From positions 891,015,835 through 891,079,834 of the forward strand of contig OY856410.1 in NCBI GenBank assembly GCA_963693085.1: a stretch of 64,000 nt of DNA, in the 5' to 3' direction. Shown here in pieces: positions 34,044 to 46,314 of this stretch. Source of the stretch: Alisma plantago-aquatica. Taxonomy: Eukaryota; Streptophyta; Magnoliopsida; Alismatales; Alismataceae. Below the pieces are notes generated by a model. It had not been told where the DNA came from and made no database searches. It was given only the letters and a program-made list of their open reading frames with translations. Made by a program: the position numbers and the translations under genes. Positions within the stretch are counted from its first letter, which is position 1, and each line of letters opens with the position of its first letter.

Positions 34044-35721
34044 ATGACGAGGATGAATAAGTCATCACAGAAGACCTCGAAAATTCCGTCGTGGAGAAAG
34101 AATCAACAATTAAGGACCGTGATTGAAGAAGACGATGACTTCGAATTGCACCACTATCAAGCCGATGAGAAGATGGCCAAAGAACTAGAGAAAGAGACAA
34201 AAGCAGCGGTCGTAGAAGGGGAGATAGAATGGGATACAACACCACTGAGTACTCCGAAAGGGGATAAGGAAGGGGATACGATGGCCAAAGAAAGGGATGA
34301 AGCGGGAAAAGAAGCAAGTATGGAAAGGGAGAAGGAAGGTGTTGCGGCGACTACTCCAACGAAATAGAAAGGGAACAAAAGAGGGGTTGCAATGGCTAAA
34401 GAAGCAGATGAAGCAGGACAAGAAGTGGTTGCGGAAGGGGAGAAGGGAGGTGTTGTTGAGACTCCTCAGACAAGAAGGAAAGGGAATAAAAGAGGGGTTG
34501 TAGATCCCCTAACGAGTAAACCTTCAGCGAAAAGAGCAAAACATTGTAAGATGGCTACTGGTGGTAATGGAGGCAATGGAGCTACCGAGACTGAATAACC
34601 TCCGTGTGACAAATCGGAGAATGAAGAATGTCAAGGTAATTTTTGTTTGCATGTACATTACAAACGAAAAAATATAAATAAAAAGATTTTGACTAAAAAG
34701 TAACAATGCATATTGAAAGAGTAATTGTTATAAGAAGTAGAGTAACTAGACGATGCCTAGAGTAACTATAGCAAAACATTGGAGTAACTATATGATAGTG
34801 TAGAGTAACTGAAGTAATGTTGGAGTAACTATTATAGAACAAAGAGTATCTTACACACTAGATATAGCAGTTAAACTAGGAAAACCATATTATTAAGCTA
34901 AAGACTACACTTTTCGAGTAAATGTGTTCGTATGCTGGAGAAGAAAGGAAAGGGGATGATGACAGTATAGATGAAAATCAACAAAAGAATGAGATAGAAA
35001 AGGCTACTGGGGATGAAGGAGAGGTGAAAAGAAGTAAAACAAAAAAGAAGGGGAAAGGGAAGGCCAAAGCAACTCAGGAGAAAGCAAAGGCTGCTGATGA
35101 GAGGGGAGAAGAGGAAAGAAGGGGGAGGAAAGAGAAGGGAAAAGAAAAGGCTACCGGTGAGGGAGGAAAAGAGGAAAGAATGAAGAGGATAGAAAAGGGG
35201 AAAGGAAAGGAAGATGAAGGTAAGCTTGTATGGATTTATAATTGTGTTAATTTGATGTTGTTCTCATAGGATACTTACTTGCAGTTTATTAAATTGTTGT
35301 TACAAAATAAACAGTTAGCTTTAAAATGTGATCAACCTACCACGTATAATGAATTGTGAAAAATTTAAGAGTAACTTGACTGACTAAGAAGTAATAATAA
35401 AAAAAAACCTAAGAGTAAATTTTGATATGTTTGCAGTGGGAATCAAAAGGTTGTACCACAGGTGTTACATAAAGAGCTACATCACCACCAGCAACAACGT
35501 GGTGTTTACTAGTAATCGGCTTAGAATTATGAGGTCGACAACCTTTGCAAACATGATAAAGATGCCAAATCTTACGGTTGACATAGGCCTTTTGGAGGAT
35601 TTAATAGATAGATATGTGGATTATGACAGATTTTTGCTGGCCAAAGGGGTGGAAAGAAGGATGACCGTTGAGGATGTGGAGGTAAATCTAGGTATCCCCC
35701 GCAAAGGTATGGATATAATAC
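34044..35721 (+). pseudogene. Spliced Lys/Glu-rich gene with DUF1985/plant-mobile-domain-like 3' exon, truncated
   Basis: Exon 1 starts MTRMNKSSQKTSKIPS at 34044 and runs, with one in-frame TAG at 34365, to about 34633 (CAAG then GTAATT donor). It contains two copies of a Lys/Glu-rich unit (MAKE-DEAG.E then a KGNKRGV-like block). Exon 2, about 34930-35220, is almost all charged (KKGKGKAKATQEKAKAADER) and ends at GTAAGC. Exon 3 starts near 35437 after TTTGCAG: NRLRIMRSTTFANMIKMPNL, LIDRYVDYDRFLLAKGVERR and MTVEDVEVNLGIPRKG. The last part resembles the repeat-associated plant Ulp1/DUF1985 or plant-mobile-domain proteins (a V..LG.P..G block after a short helical region). The gene is cut at 35722 by a retrotransposon LTR. 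It may be part of a MULE-type element rather than a host gene. Confidence 0.5.
34690..34835. repeat. Iterated AGTAACT words in intron 1
   Basis: AGAGTAACT or GGAGTAACT occurs five times, spaced about 20-26 bases, at roughly 34740-34835, preceded by the variants AAAGTAACAA and AGAGTAATTG. Further copies occur near 35370 in intron 2 and near 32699-33395 upstream. Confidence 0.75.
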
Positions 35722-36287
35722 TGTAAAGACCAAGTCTCTACTAAAAACCATGGCAAACAAAACACCAATTGTGCAACAATAGAAGATTAAAACTTGACTT
35801 TATTCAAAATGTATAAAGAGTACTATACAAAAATTTTCCAAAATGGGGTACATCTTTATACAAGAACAAGGATCTAGGTAGAGGAAGACTCAAACTAATA
35901 CAACTTGTCTCCACAAACAACATAACAAAAGTATATGCAACTAGTCCAATCTAACTAGATGTGTACGATCTCCTTAGCCTTAGGCAGGTTCACCAAGCTT
36001 CCCATGTGCACTCTGATCCTAATCTGGGTGGTTGGGATCACCCAGTAAGAGAAAGATAAAAATGTATGTGTCAATAAAGGATAAGGACAATTATAAAGCT
36101 AAAGCTTTTCATATTACAAAGAATACACTATATGAAGGGATTTCAAGAGTAGGAGGCAAGTGATCAAATAAGAATTGGAAATCTGCCATAGTTCAACCTC
36201 AACAATTAACACATTGCATGAATATATTATGACACAAATTCATCTCTATGTAGGGTGAGGCACCTATCAGACCTCACCATATATAAA

Positions 36288-36412
36288 ATGGTAGGGGGAA
36301 TAAAACCCCAGTGCCTGGTAGGAGGACTAAAACCTCAGTGCCCTATATAAAGTGGCATTGGGACTAAAACCCCAGTGCCTATGGAAGGGGGACTAAAACC
36401 CCAGTGCTCTAT
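36288..36412. repeat. 33-bp hairpin repeats in LTR 1, four copies
   Basis: Units of GGGGGACTAAAACCCCAGTG plus a GGCAGG or CTATATAAAGTGG spacer, four in tandem. GGGG..CTAAAACCCC can fold as a small hairpin. The same array has four copies in LTR 2 (41841-41963) and two in LTR 3 (46885-46940). Confidence 0.85.
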
Positions 36413-37771
36413 GGGTAGTTTGTACTCATGTACACTAAATTGTCATTTGGACAATAAATACATCATGCATAAATAAGTCACTTGGCAGCATTGAGAGATA
36501 TAAATAAAATTGCATCATAGCAAATGGGAATAATTTCCAACAAACATTCCAATTAAGCAAGCCAACATTGGCATTTCAAGTAATGATCAAGTACATCAAT
36601 AAAGGAGCCAACTTAGGGATTATAAGAATCAAATAATGAAAAGAACCAAGAAATGGCATTAGAGGGATTACAAGTCTAGAAATTTAGTAATGTGGGGTTG
36701 GATAAAATCCCAACTGAGGAATAGTTGTATTTGCACATTAATCATTCCACATTCATTCTTCACAATTATAATAGGGATCACATTCATGAATATGGCCAAC
36801 ACACTTAAATAGGAGTCACACACTGAAATAGGGCTCTCATACATAAATAGGATTCACATACCTTATTTTAGATTCTTAATTATCATTTCTCACCAAAAGC
36901 TTGTTATCCAATTCCATTTTCTTAGGTATAAATATTTCACACGAATTAATATATATTAAGGCATAAAGCATAGGAAAACCCTAATTTTGGAACTTATTTT
37001 CAAAACCATGATTTAAGGCTCAAAACCTAGTCCAATCGATTAGTCATATTCTCCTGATTAAGAAAACATATTTTGATTTCCCAATTTGGAGTAAAAATAG
37101 ATTAATTACACATTTTAGATCATTTAAGGTGATTAAAATGGTATTTTAGATAAACTTTAAGAAAGAATTTAGAAAAAGAACTCAAAAACTAAAAATTCAG
37201 ATTCTACTTGAAAAATCCTTTCCAATGACTATTTATTTGCATTTTTCTGACAAGGGATCGATTTAATATGAATTAAACTAAATCGACCAATCAGAATGTA
37301 AGAAAAATCCATGTCAGCAAAATAAATGGACGAACGAGATTGGGCCACTAAGGTCGGGCCCACGCTGATGCGGACCAATAATATTTAGCCACGTCGACGG
37401 GTCCTTTTTCGCTGACCTAGGTCAAACACGAGTTAGAAGGGGAAATGACCAAAATACCCCTAGTCATCAAATCGAAATAGCTAAGTTGCGAGGGCAGTCC
37501 TGTCATTTGCAACTATCGATTGTTTGTGATAGAAACAAAGAACAAGGGGGAAAATACGATAATGCCCAAGAATAGTAAATCGTAACATTGCCCGCGCATG
37601 ACCCTATCGGTCATTCCTTGAACTGGCTTCTTCCATCCAAGGTCAAGGCGCGAGCAGGCTCACAGGAGCTCGACTCCTTTGCCTCAAATCATGAATAATG
37701 CGCTAAAACATAAGCGAAGAGTGAGAACAAGATCCCTAGGTTCCCACAGTGACGATGAGGTACATAGAAGC

Positions 37772-38499
37772 TAGGGTTGTAAATGGCTATGGGTAGACCC
37801 GCGGACCCGCAAATCCAAACCCTTAAAAAACCCGTCACGGGTCTAATTTTTTATACCCGCATACCCTTGGACCCATATACCCTTGGACCCGCATATAAGC
37901 GGGTCCAATAATGGGTATGCTTAAACCCAAACCCGCTAGACCTGTGTACCCGCTATACATAAGTAACTACTAAAATAATATGTTTTATATCATACTTTAC
38001 TAGTCTAATTAATATAATTATTGAGATTATATCCTACTCTAAGGTTGAGACTAGTCATATAACTAAGAATTAGCTATTCTAGTTACAATAACGAACATCA
38101 TATGTAAACTTAAAATCAAAATGTCTACTAATCTACATTACTTTCTACATAAATTAAATGTTATGATCATGACTACAAATATGTAAACAATTACTCAATT
38201 AATTTTATTGTATAGAATATAACATTGTCTAATATAACTACTACATGTTAATATACTATATGATAACAATATCTTGTTGTGTTAAATATATATAACATAT
38301 TCATTTCTCTTACATAAACAATATGATGTTTTATAGAACCACTTACCCGCATACCCGCTATTATTGCGGGTATGGGTATGGTACGGGTCTAGGTTTTGTA
38401 TTATGCGGGTCTAGAATCGGAACCGGACCCGCTAAATTAGATGGGTATGGGTATGGGTATGGCCAGACCCGCACCGTACCCACACCATTTACACCCCAA
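37772..38499. mobile_element. hAT-type MITE, 728 bp, with 8-bp target duplication
   Basis: The ends TAGGGTTGTAAATGG and (right end, complement) TTGGGGTGTAAATGG are inverted repeats. ATAGAAGC at 37764-37771 and again at 38500-38507 is a perfect 8-bp target duplication, and the empty site is seen in LTR 2 near 43311 (ACATAGAAGCTCCTGGCAT). Next to each end are many ACCCGCATACCC / GGGTATGGGTA words. 8-bp duplications and GGGTGTAAATGG-like termini are typical of hAT MITEs in plants. It has no transposase. Confidence 0.92.
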
Positions 38500-39914
38500 A
38501 TAGAAGCTCCTGGCATTCTTCGGAGCCATCCTCGACATGGTCGGCAACAGGGGAAGAACCATTACGATCAAAAACCTTGGAAAAGAAGAGAAAAGCTGTC
38601 GTTAAGGTCTTCAAAACATTTGTCAATGTGAGGCACTTCGAAAGGGAGATTTGTCATGGATGTAGTAGGAGCAAGGGAACCCCAAAAACTACATGGCGGC
38701 AGTGGAGCTCAACTGCGGCCTATAGGACACCGTGACAGAGGCCAAAATAGATCAAACTAATAGAAGGAAAAGGAAAAGGGAAGGTCGAGGATGCTCATTG
38801 TCACCTCAATTCGGAGGAAGGCAGCATTGAGCATCCCAGCAATCTCTCAATCATTAGAGGAGAAAACTGAATAGGTTGGGGAGCTCCAGGCTAGAATAGG
38901 ATAAATTGGATGAGGAGGAGGAAGGCTCGAGGCCTAAGGGTGCTTGACGACCCCTTAAATTGGTCAGAAGGAGGCCCTTGGCCTTACTATGCCTTGCGGC
39001 AGAGAAGGGGGAGAGAAGATGAGAAAGGCATTTGGTCTACATTGAATGAGAAGTAATGACCTAGGGCTTGTTGGAACAATCACTGAGAGACAAAACCAAA
39101 GCAAGAAAAATCGCGCGAAATGGTGAAGGAGGGAGAGAGAACGGGCCCGGGCAGGTCGGGGGTCGGGAGTAGCCCGACGGTTGGAGGTAGAAGACAACAG
39201 ATCTACTGTCGGATCATAGATCGACGTCCACATATCTCGCAATAAGTCGGTAACATGTGAAATAGAAAAATCAGCTGAACTATAACGTTACACATTCATG
39301 TCATTGATTCAATGCATGCACTATAGTTATACTATATTAAAAGCTTATAAAATCGATTTGAAGGGTCAAATGAAGTCCAAAAGCCCACAAATTTTACCCA
39401 CATGCTCAAACTAATGTCTAGAATCATGCTATGCAAATAGATTCTCTTTTTACTCATTATTTGGCCCTTAATAAATATATTACTCATTAAAGTGTATATT
39501 AATATATTAAAATGAATGAGCTATATGAAAAGACTTCTTTTAATGGATTATATGAGTGAAATTCGAGATATCCAACCATCATTAACATTAAGAGAAAAAT
39601 CTCACCTTTATATTCTATTTTAATATTTTATTATCATTTTTGATGAGAGAGAAGGAAATTAGTTTAATTACACCCATAATTAATTCTATTACATATTTTT
39701 GCTCCTATCTTATCCAAAAAGATATAAGAGCTCCAAATTAACATTATCCACTTATTATCTCTCATAAAACTCCACTTTACATTATTAGTCCTTAATTATT
39801 ACATTAAGTGGGTTATTTGTGCAAATACCCCTTTATAATCATAAATGGGGGCAAAAAATGGAATTTCAACATCAATAAGGCTCAAATTTCACATAGAGTC
39901 CAAAAATGATTCAA

Positions 39915-41269
39915 ACAAGAGGGAAGAGAGGGTGAGTGTGCAACATCCCAACCTTAAACAACTTGGTGGGTACTAAAATCTCTACACATAGGCCAAGTCT
40001 TACTAAGGTTTCCACAAAAACCTACAGCCTTTCATCCAACACAACATAATCAACATCTTTCATACTCATATCCATGGCTCGTATTACTAATTTGATTCAT
40101 AAACCAATTTATGATAAGATGATTAATGAGATGTATTTAGTGAACAAGGTGATATGACTTACATATGTGGATAATTGGATCACAATTATGATTAGGTGAT
40201 TATAATCCATTTACATGTACCAAGGCATATTATGTGATGATGACACCTAATGTCACTCCTGTATCATGAAAACATTATATATTTTTAGGGCTAGAAGATC
40301 ACATCTTATGGTTTAGGTCATCATGAATATTACATATTATGCCTTCACCTATAATTAGGGTGACTTAATCAAAATTATGTATATTCACAAATATTAATGA
40401 ATAACTAATTATTATTTTCATCAAGAATATATTAAGGTTCAAGAATATGAATTATTCCTTAGATGACTTATCCATTTTCTCATACAAAAATAAGATTAAT
40501 TACAATTATATTACATTTGTTCGACTCTCACTAATCCCATGTCTAAGGAGTTAGGGTTTCTTGATCTCAAGGCATTGAGGGTCTCCACCCCCTTAAAGAG
40601 GATTTCATCCTCGAAATCAGCAACTCCAAAATCTATCAAGGTACGAACACCACCACTCCACTCAAAGGGTTGACTAAGTCAAACTATTTTAAGGTTATAA
40701 GGGTATATAATAAACTATAAGGTCCAACACTAAAAGTTTTACTAATCACAACCTTCCAAACATTAAGGTATAGCATAGGGTACACTAACCCTAACATGGA
40801 AATCTATATAAGATACTTAAGGATTACACGATGATTTTTGTTTGAGAAAATCAAATCATCACATAAGGGTTTCTAAGTTTACTCAACAATAAGGTAATAT
40901 GCCTAAAGGTAGACTATTTTAAGCTGTTCATATCAGATCTGGCCAGGTCGGTGTGATATGAACTTGGGAGTCCCCATAAACCAAGCTAGTGACATGGAGG
41001 AAAATTTTTCCAGCCCCCAAGTTCTGACCCTTTCTAGACACCATCACTTTCAACTTCTTTCTCTAATAACTACTCAATAGACAATTCACCAAAAGGTTGA
41101 CAAATTTTATTTCTAATATGAAATTATTATAATCCTAAATCAAACTTTCATCATAGGTCAACTCTAAGGTAAAAAACTTACTAAAGGAACTATATATGTT
41201 AAGGGTTCTATCTAGGAGACAATTTGAATTAGTCAAGAATATGACTACCTTGATGCTCTGATACCATGT
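39915..41269 (-). other. Internal region 1 of tandem array
   Basis: About 1.35 kb with no gene. Near 40577-40615 the minus strand reads DFEDEILFKG followed by GGTGGAGACC, like the end of a gypsy pol ORF running into a polypurine tract. Ends with the primer site at 41255-41266. Compared with internal region 2 it lacks about 110 bases near 40080. Confidence 0.7.
41255..41266 (-). other. Primer-binding site (initiator-Met tRNA), internal region 1
   Basis: The minus-strand TGGTATCAGAGC, a full 12-base match to the plant initiator-Met site, three bases from the LTR start at 41270. Confidence 0.92.
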
Positions 41270-44200
41270 TGTAAAGACCAAGTCTCTACTAAAAACCATG
41301 GCAAACAAAAACACCAATTGTGCAGCAGCGGAATATTAAAACTTGACTTTATTCAAAATGTATAAAGAGTACTATACAAAAAAATTTCCAAAATGGGGTA
41401 CATCTTTATACAAGAACAAAGATATAGGTAGAGGAAGACTCAAACTAATACAACTTGTCTCCACAAACAACATAACAAATGTATATGCAACTAATCCAAT
41501 CTAACTAGATGTGCACCATCTCCTTAGCCTTAGGCAGGATCACCAAGCTTCCCATGTGCACTTTGATCCTAATCTGGGTGGTTGGGATCACCCAGCAAGA
41601 GAAAGATAAAAATGTATGTGTCAATAAAGGATAAGGACAATTATAAAGCTAAAGCGTTGCATATTACAAAGAATACACTATACTAAGGGATTTCAAGAGT
41701 ACGATGCAAATGATCAAATAAGAATTGAAAATCTGCCATAGTTCAACCTCAACAATTAACACATTGCATGAATATATTATGACACAAACTCATCTCAATG
41801 TAGGGTGAGGCACCTACCGGAACTCACCATATATAAAATGGCAGGGGGACTAAAACCCCAGTGCCTGGCAGGAGGACTAAAACCTCAGTGCCCTGTATAA
41901 AGTGGCAGGGGGACTAAAACCCCAATGCCTACGGAAGGGGGACTAAAACCCCAGTGCCCTATGGGTGGTTTGTACTCATGTACACTACATTGTCATTTGG
42001 CCAATAAATACATCATGCATAAATAAGTCACTTGGAAACATTAAGAGATATAAATAAAATTGCATCATAGAAAATGGGAATAATTTCTAACAAACATTCC
42101 AATTAAGCAAGCCAACATTGACATTTCAAGTAATGATCAAGTACATCAATAAAGGAGCCAACTTAGGCATTATAAGAATCAAATAATGAAAAGAACCAAG
42201 AAATGACATTAGAGGGATTACAAGTCTAGAAATTTAGTAATGTGGGGTTGGATAAAATCCCAACTAAGGAATAGGTGTATTTGCACATTAATCATTCCAC
42301 ATTCATTCTTCACAATTATAATAGGGATCGCATTCATGAATATGGCGAACACACTTAAATAGGAGTTACATACTGAAATAGGGCTCACATACATAAATAG
42401 GATTCACATACCTTATTGTAGATTCTTAATCATCATTTCTCACTAAAAGCTTGTTATCCAATCCCATTTTCCAAGGTATAAATATTTCACATGAATTAAT
42501 AAATATTAAGGTATAAAGCATAGGAAAACACTAATTTTGGAACTTATTTTCAAAACCAAGATTTAAGGCTCAAAACCTAGTCCAATAGATTAGTCATATT
42601 CTCTAGTTTAAGAAAACATATTTTATTTCTGAATTTGGAGATAAAATAGATTAATTACACATTTTAGACCATTTAAGGTGATTAAAATGATATTTAAGAT
42701 AAAATTTGAGAAATAATTTTGAAACAGGACTCAAAAACTAGAAATTCAGATTCTACTCAAAAGATCCTTTCCAACGACTATTTGTTCACTTTTTTCTGAC
42801 AAGTGATCGATTTAATATGAATTAAACTAAATCGACCAATCAGAATACAAGAAAAATCCATGTCAGCAAAATAAATGGACGAACGAGATTGAGACACTGA
42901 GGCCGGGCCCACAATGACGCGGACCAATCATATTTGGCTGCATCGACGGGTCCCTTTTCATTGACCTAGGTCAAACGCGAGTTAGAAGGGGAAATGACCA
43001 AAATACCCCTGGTCATCAAATTGAAATAGTTATGTTGTGAGGGCAGTCCTGTCATTTGCAACTATCGATAATTTATGGCAGAAAGAAAGAACAAGGGGGA
43101 AAGACAATAATGCCCAAGCAAAGTAAATCGTTACATTGCCCACACATGACTCTCTCTATCATTCCTTGACCTGGCTTCTTCCAGGCAAGGTCATGGCACA
43201 AGCAGGCTCACAGGAGCTCGACTCCTTTGCCTCAAATCACAAATAATGTGTGAAAACATAAGTGAAGACCAGGAACAAGATCCTAGGTTCCCACGGTGAC
43301 GATGAGGTACATAGAAGCTCCTGGCATGCTCTGAAGCCATGGAACCATCCTTGACATGGTTAGGAACAGGGGAAGAACCATTACGATCAAAAATCTTGGA
43401 AAAGAAAAGAAAAATTGTCGTTAAGGTCTTCAAAACATTCGCCGATGTGAGGCAGTTCGAAAGGGAGACTTGGAATGGATGTAGGATCAAGGGAACCCCA
43501 AAACCTTCATGGCGGCATCGGAGCTCAACTGCGGCCTATAAGGCACCGCAACAGAGTCCAAAATAGAGCAAACTAATAGAAGGAAAAGGAAAAGGTAAGG
43601 TCGAGGATTCTCACTGTCACCTCAATTCGGAGGAAGGCAGCATTGAGCATCCCAACAATATCATTGTCATTGGAGGAGAAAACTGAATAGGTTGGGGAGC
43701 TCTAGTCTAGAAGAGGAGAAATTGGATGAGGAGGAGGATGGCTCGAGGCTTAAGGCTGCTCGACAACCCCTATATAGGTCAGAGGCAGGCCCTTGGCCTT
43801 ACTGTGCCTTGCGGTGGAGAAGGGGGAGAGAAGCTGAGAAAGGCATTTGGTTTACATTGAATGAGAAGTAATGAGCTAGGGCTCATTGGAACGATCGTTG
43901 AGAGACATAACCAACACAAGAAAAATCATGCAAAATGGTGAAGGAGGGAGAGAGAACGGGCCGGGGCAGGTTGGTGGTCGGGAGCAGCCCGACGGCCGAA
44001 GGTAAAAGGCAATGGGTCTACCATCGGATCAAAGATCGACGGTCCACATATCTCGCAATAAGCCGATAATGCGTGACATAGAAAAATCAGCTGAATTGTA
44101 ACGTTACACATTCATGTCATTGATTCGATGCATGCACTATAGTTATACTATATTGAAAGCTTATAAAATCGATTTGAAGGGTCAAATGAAGTCCAAAAGC

Positions 44201-44832
44201 CCACAAATTTTAACCACATGCTCAAATTAATGTTTAGAATCATACTATGCAACTAGATTCTCGTTTTACTCATTATTTGACCCTTAATAAATATATTTCT
44301 CATTAAAGTGTATACTAATATATTAAAATGAATGAGTTATATGAAAAGACTTCTTTTAATGGATTAAATGAGTGAAATTCGAGATGTATAACCATTATTA
44401 ACATTAAGAGCAAAATCTCACCATTATATTCTATTTTGATATACTATTACCATTTTTTAGGAGAGAGAAGGAAACTAGGTTAATTACACCCATAATTAAT
44501 TCTATTACATATTTTTTCTCATATCTTATCCAAAAAGATATAAGAGCTCCAAATTTAAATTATCCACTTATTATCTCTCATAAAACTCCATTTTGCATTA
44601 TTAGTTCTTAAGTATTACATGAAGTGGGTTATTTGTGCAAATACCCCTTTATAATCGTAAATGGGGGCAAAAATGGAATTTCACCATCATTAAGGCTCAA
44701 ATTGCACATAGAGTCCAAAAATGATTCAAAAGGATGGGAAATTTATGAAAAAGGTCCAAATGGACTAGAAGGCAAAGAAAAGCTCAAAAGTGGGTAAATT
44801 GCAGGAAAGACCCTGGATTTCAATATGTTACA
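41270..44832 (-). repeat. LTR 2 of tandem array, complete, about 3.56 kb
   Basis: Starts TGTAAAGACC and ends ...ATATGTTACA at 44832, giving TG..CA ends. It is followed by GCACTCCACCCCTTAAAG, which on the minus strand is a purine-rich CTTTAAGGGGTGGAGTGC upstream of LTR start TGTAACATA. This is unusually long for an LTR. No coding content; long noncoding sequence with small hairpin repeats at 41841-41963. Confidence 0.85.
41841..41963. repeat. 33-bp hairpin repeats in LTR 2, four copies
   Basis: Same unit as in LTR 1 (GGGGGACTAAAACCCCAGTG), four copies with small changes. Confidence 0.85.
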
Positions 44833-46314
44833 GCACTCCACCCCTTAAAGAGGATTTCATCCCCGAAATCACAACAAGAGGGAAGAGAGGGTGAGTATGC
44901 AACATCCCAACATTAAACAACTTGGTGGGTACTAAAAGCTCTACCCATAGGACAAGTCTTACTAAGGTTTCCACAAAAACCTATAGCCTTTTATCCAACA
45001 CAACATAATCAACATATTTCATACTCATGTCAATGGCATCATTAATCATTTTCTCTTATTACACTAATTAATATGAATTATAATTATTTAACATCTCATT
45101 ATGTGAAACAAATTACTCATTTTCATATTACCGATTTGATTCATAAACCAATTTATGATAAGATGATTAATGAGATCTATTTAGTGAACAAGGTGATATG
45201 CCTTACATATGTTAATAATTGGATCACAATTATGATTAGGTGATTATAATCCATTTACATGTACCAAGGCATATTATGTGATGATGACACCTAATGTCAC
45301 TATTGTATCCTGAAAACATTATATATTTTTAGGGCTAGATGATTACATCTTATGGTTTAGGTCAACGTGACGATTACATATTATGCCTTAACCTTTAATT
45401 AGGGTGACTTAATCAAAATTATGTATATTCACAAATATTAATGAGTAACTAATTATTATTTGCATCAAGAATATATTAAGGTTCAAGCATATGAATTATT
45501 CCTTAGATGACTTATCCATTTTCTCATAAACAAATAATAATAATTACAATTATATTATGTTTGTTCAACTCTCACTAATCCCATGTCTAAGGATTTAGAG
45601 TTTCTTGATCTCAAGGCATTGAGGGACTTCACCCCCTTAAAGAGGATTTCATCCTCGAAATCAACAACTCCAAAATCTATCAAGGTACAAACACCACCAT
45701 TCCACTCAAAGGGTTGACTAAGTCAAACTATTTTAAGGTTATAAGGGTATATAACAAACTATAAGGTCCAACACTAAAAGTTTTACTAATCACTACCTTC
45801 CAAACATTAAGGTATAGCATAGGGTACACTAACCCTAACATGGAAATCTATATAAGATACTTAAGGATTACAAGATGGTTTTTGTTTGAAAAAATCAAAT
45901 CATCACATACGGATTTCTAAGTTTACTCAACAATAAGGTAATATGCCTAAAAGTAGACTATTTTAAGTTGGTCGTATCAGATCAGGCCAGGCTGGTGTCA
46001 TATGAACTCGGGAGTCCCCGTAAACCAAGCTAGTGGCGCGGAGGAAAATTTTGGCCAACCCCCAAGTTCTGACCCTTTCTAGACACCATCACTTTCAACT
46101 TCTTTCTCTAATAGCTACTCAATTGACAATTCACCAAAAAGTTGACAAATTTTATTTCTAATATGAAATTATTATGATCCTAAATCAAACTTTCATCATA
46201 GGTCAACTCTAAGGAAAAAAACTTACTAAAGGTACTGTATATGGTAAGGGTTCTATCTAGGAGAAAATTTGAATTAGTCAAGAATCTGACTACCTTGATG
46301 CTCTGATACCATGT
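44833..46314 (-). other. Internal region 2 of tandem array, with two pol-end/polypurine motifs
   Basis: About 1.48 kb. The minus strand reads DFGDEILFKGW near 44872-44840 just before the LTR, and again DFEDEILFKG near 45660-45627, each followed by a purine run. F-E-D-E followed by the polypurine tract resembles the pol C-terminus of Tekay/Del-type chromoviruses, suggesting the parent family. No other coding sequence. Primer site at 46300-46311. Confidence 0.65.
46300..46311 (-). other. Primer-binding site (initiator-Met tRNA), internal region 2
   Basis: The minus-strand TGGTATCAGAGC, identical to the site at 41255-41266, three bases before LTR 3. Confidence 0.92.

Larger units (their letters stand above)
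35722..39914 (-). repeat. LTR 1 of tandem array (contains hAT MITE, 3' edge deleted)
   Basis: Colinear with LTR 2 from 41270. Contains the 728-bp MITE at 37772-38499. The last about 150 bases of the LTR, including its end and the adjoining polypurine tract, are deleted: AAATGATTCAAA runs straight into CAAGAGGGAAGAGAGG, which in LTR 2 are separated by 44740-44870. No coding sequence; short ORFs here are chance. Confidence 0.82.

Noticed and set aside
38964..39242. 92-codon minus-strand ORF within LTR 1, with a shorter counterpart in LTR 2 (43926-44111)
   Set aside because: Reading differs in length and frame between sister LTRs; likely chance in noncoding LTR sequence.
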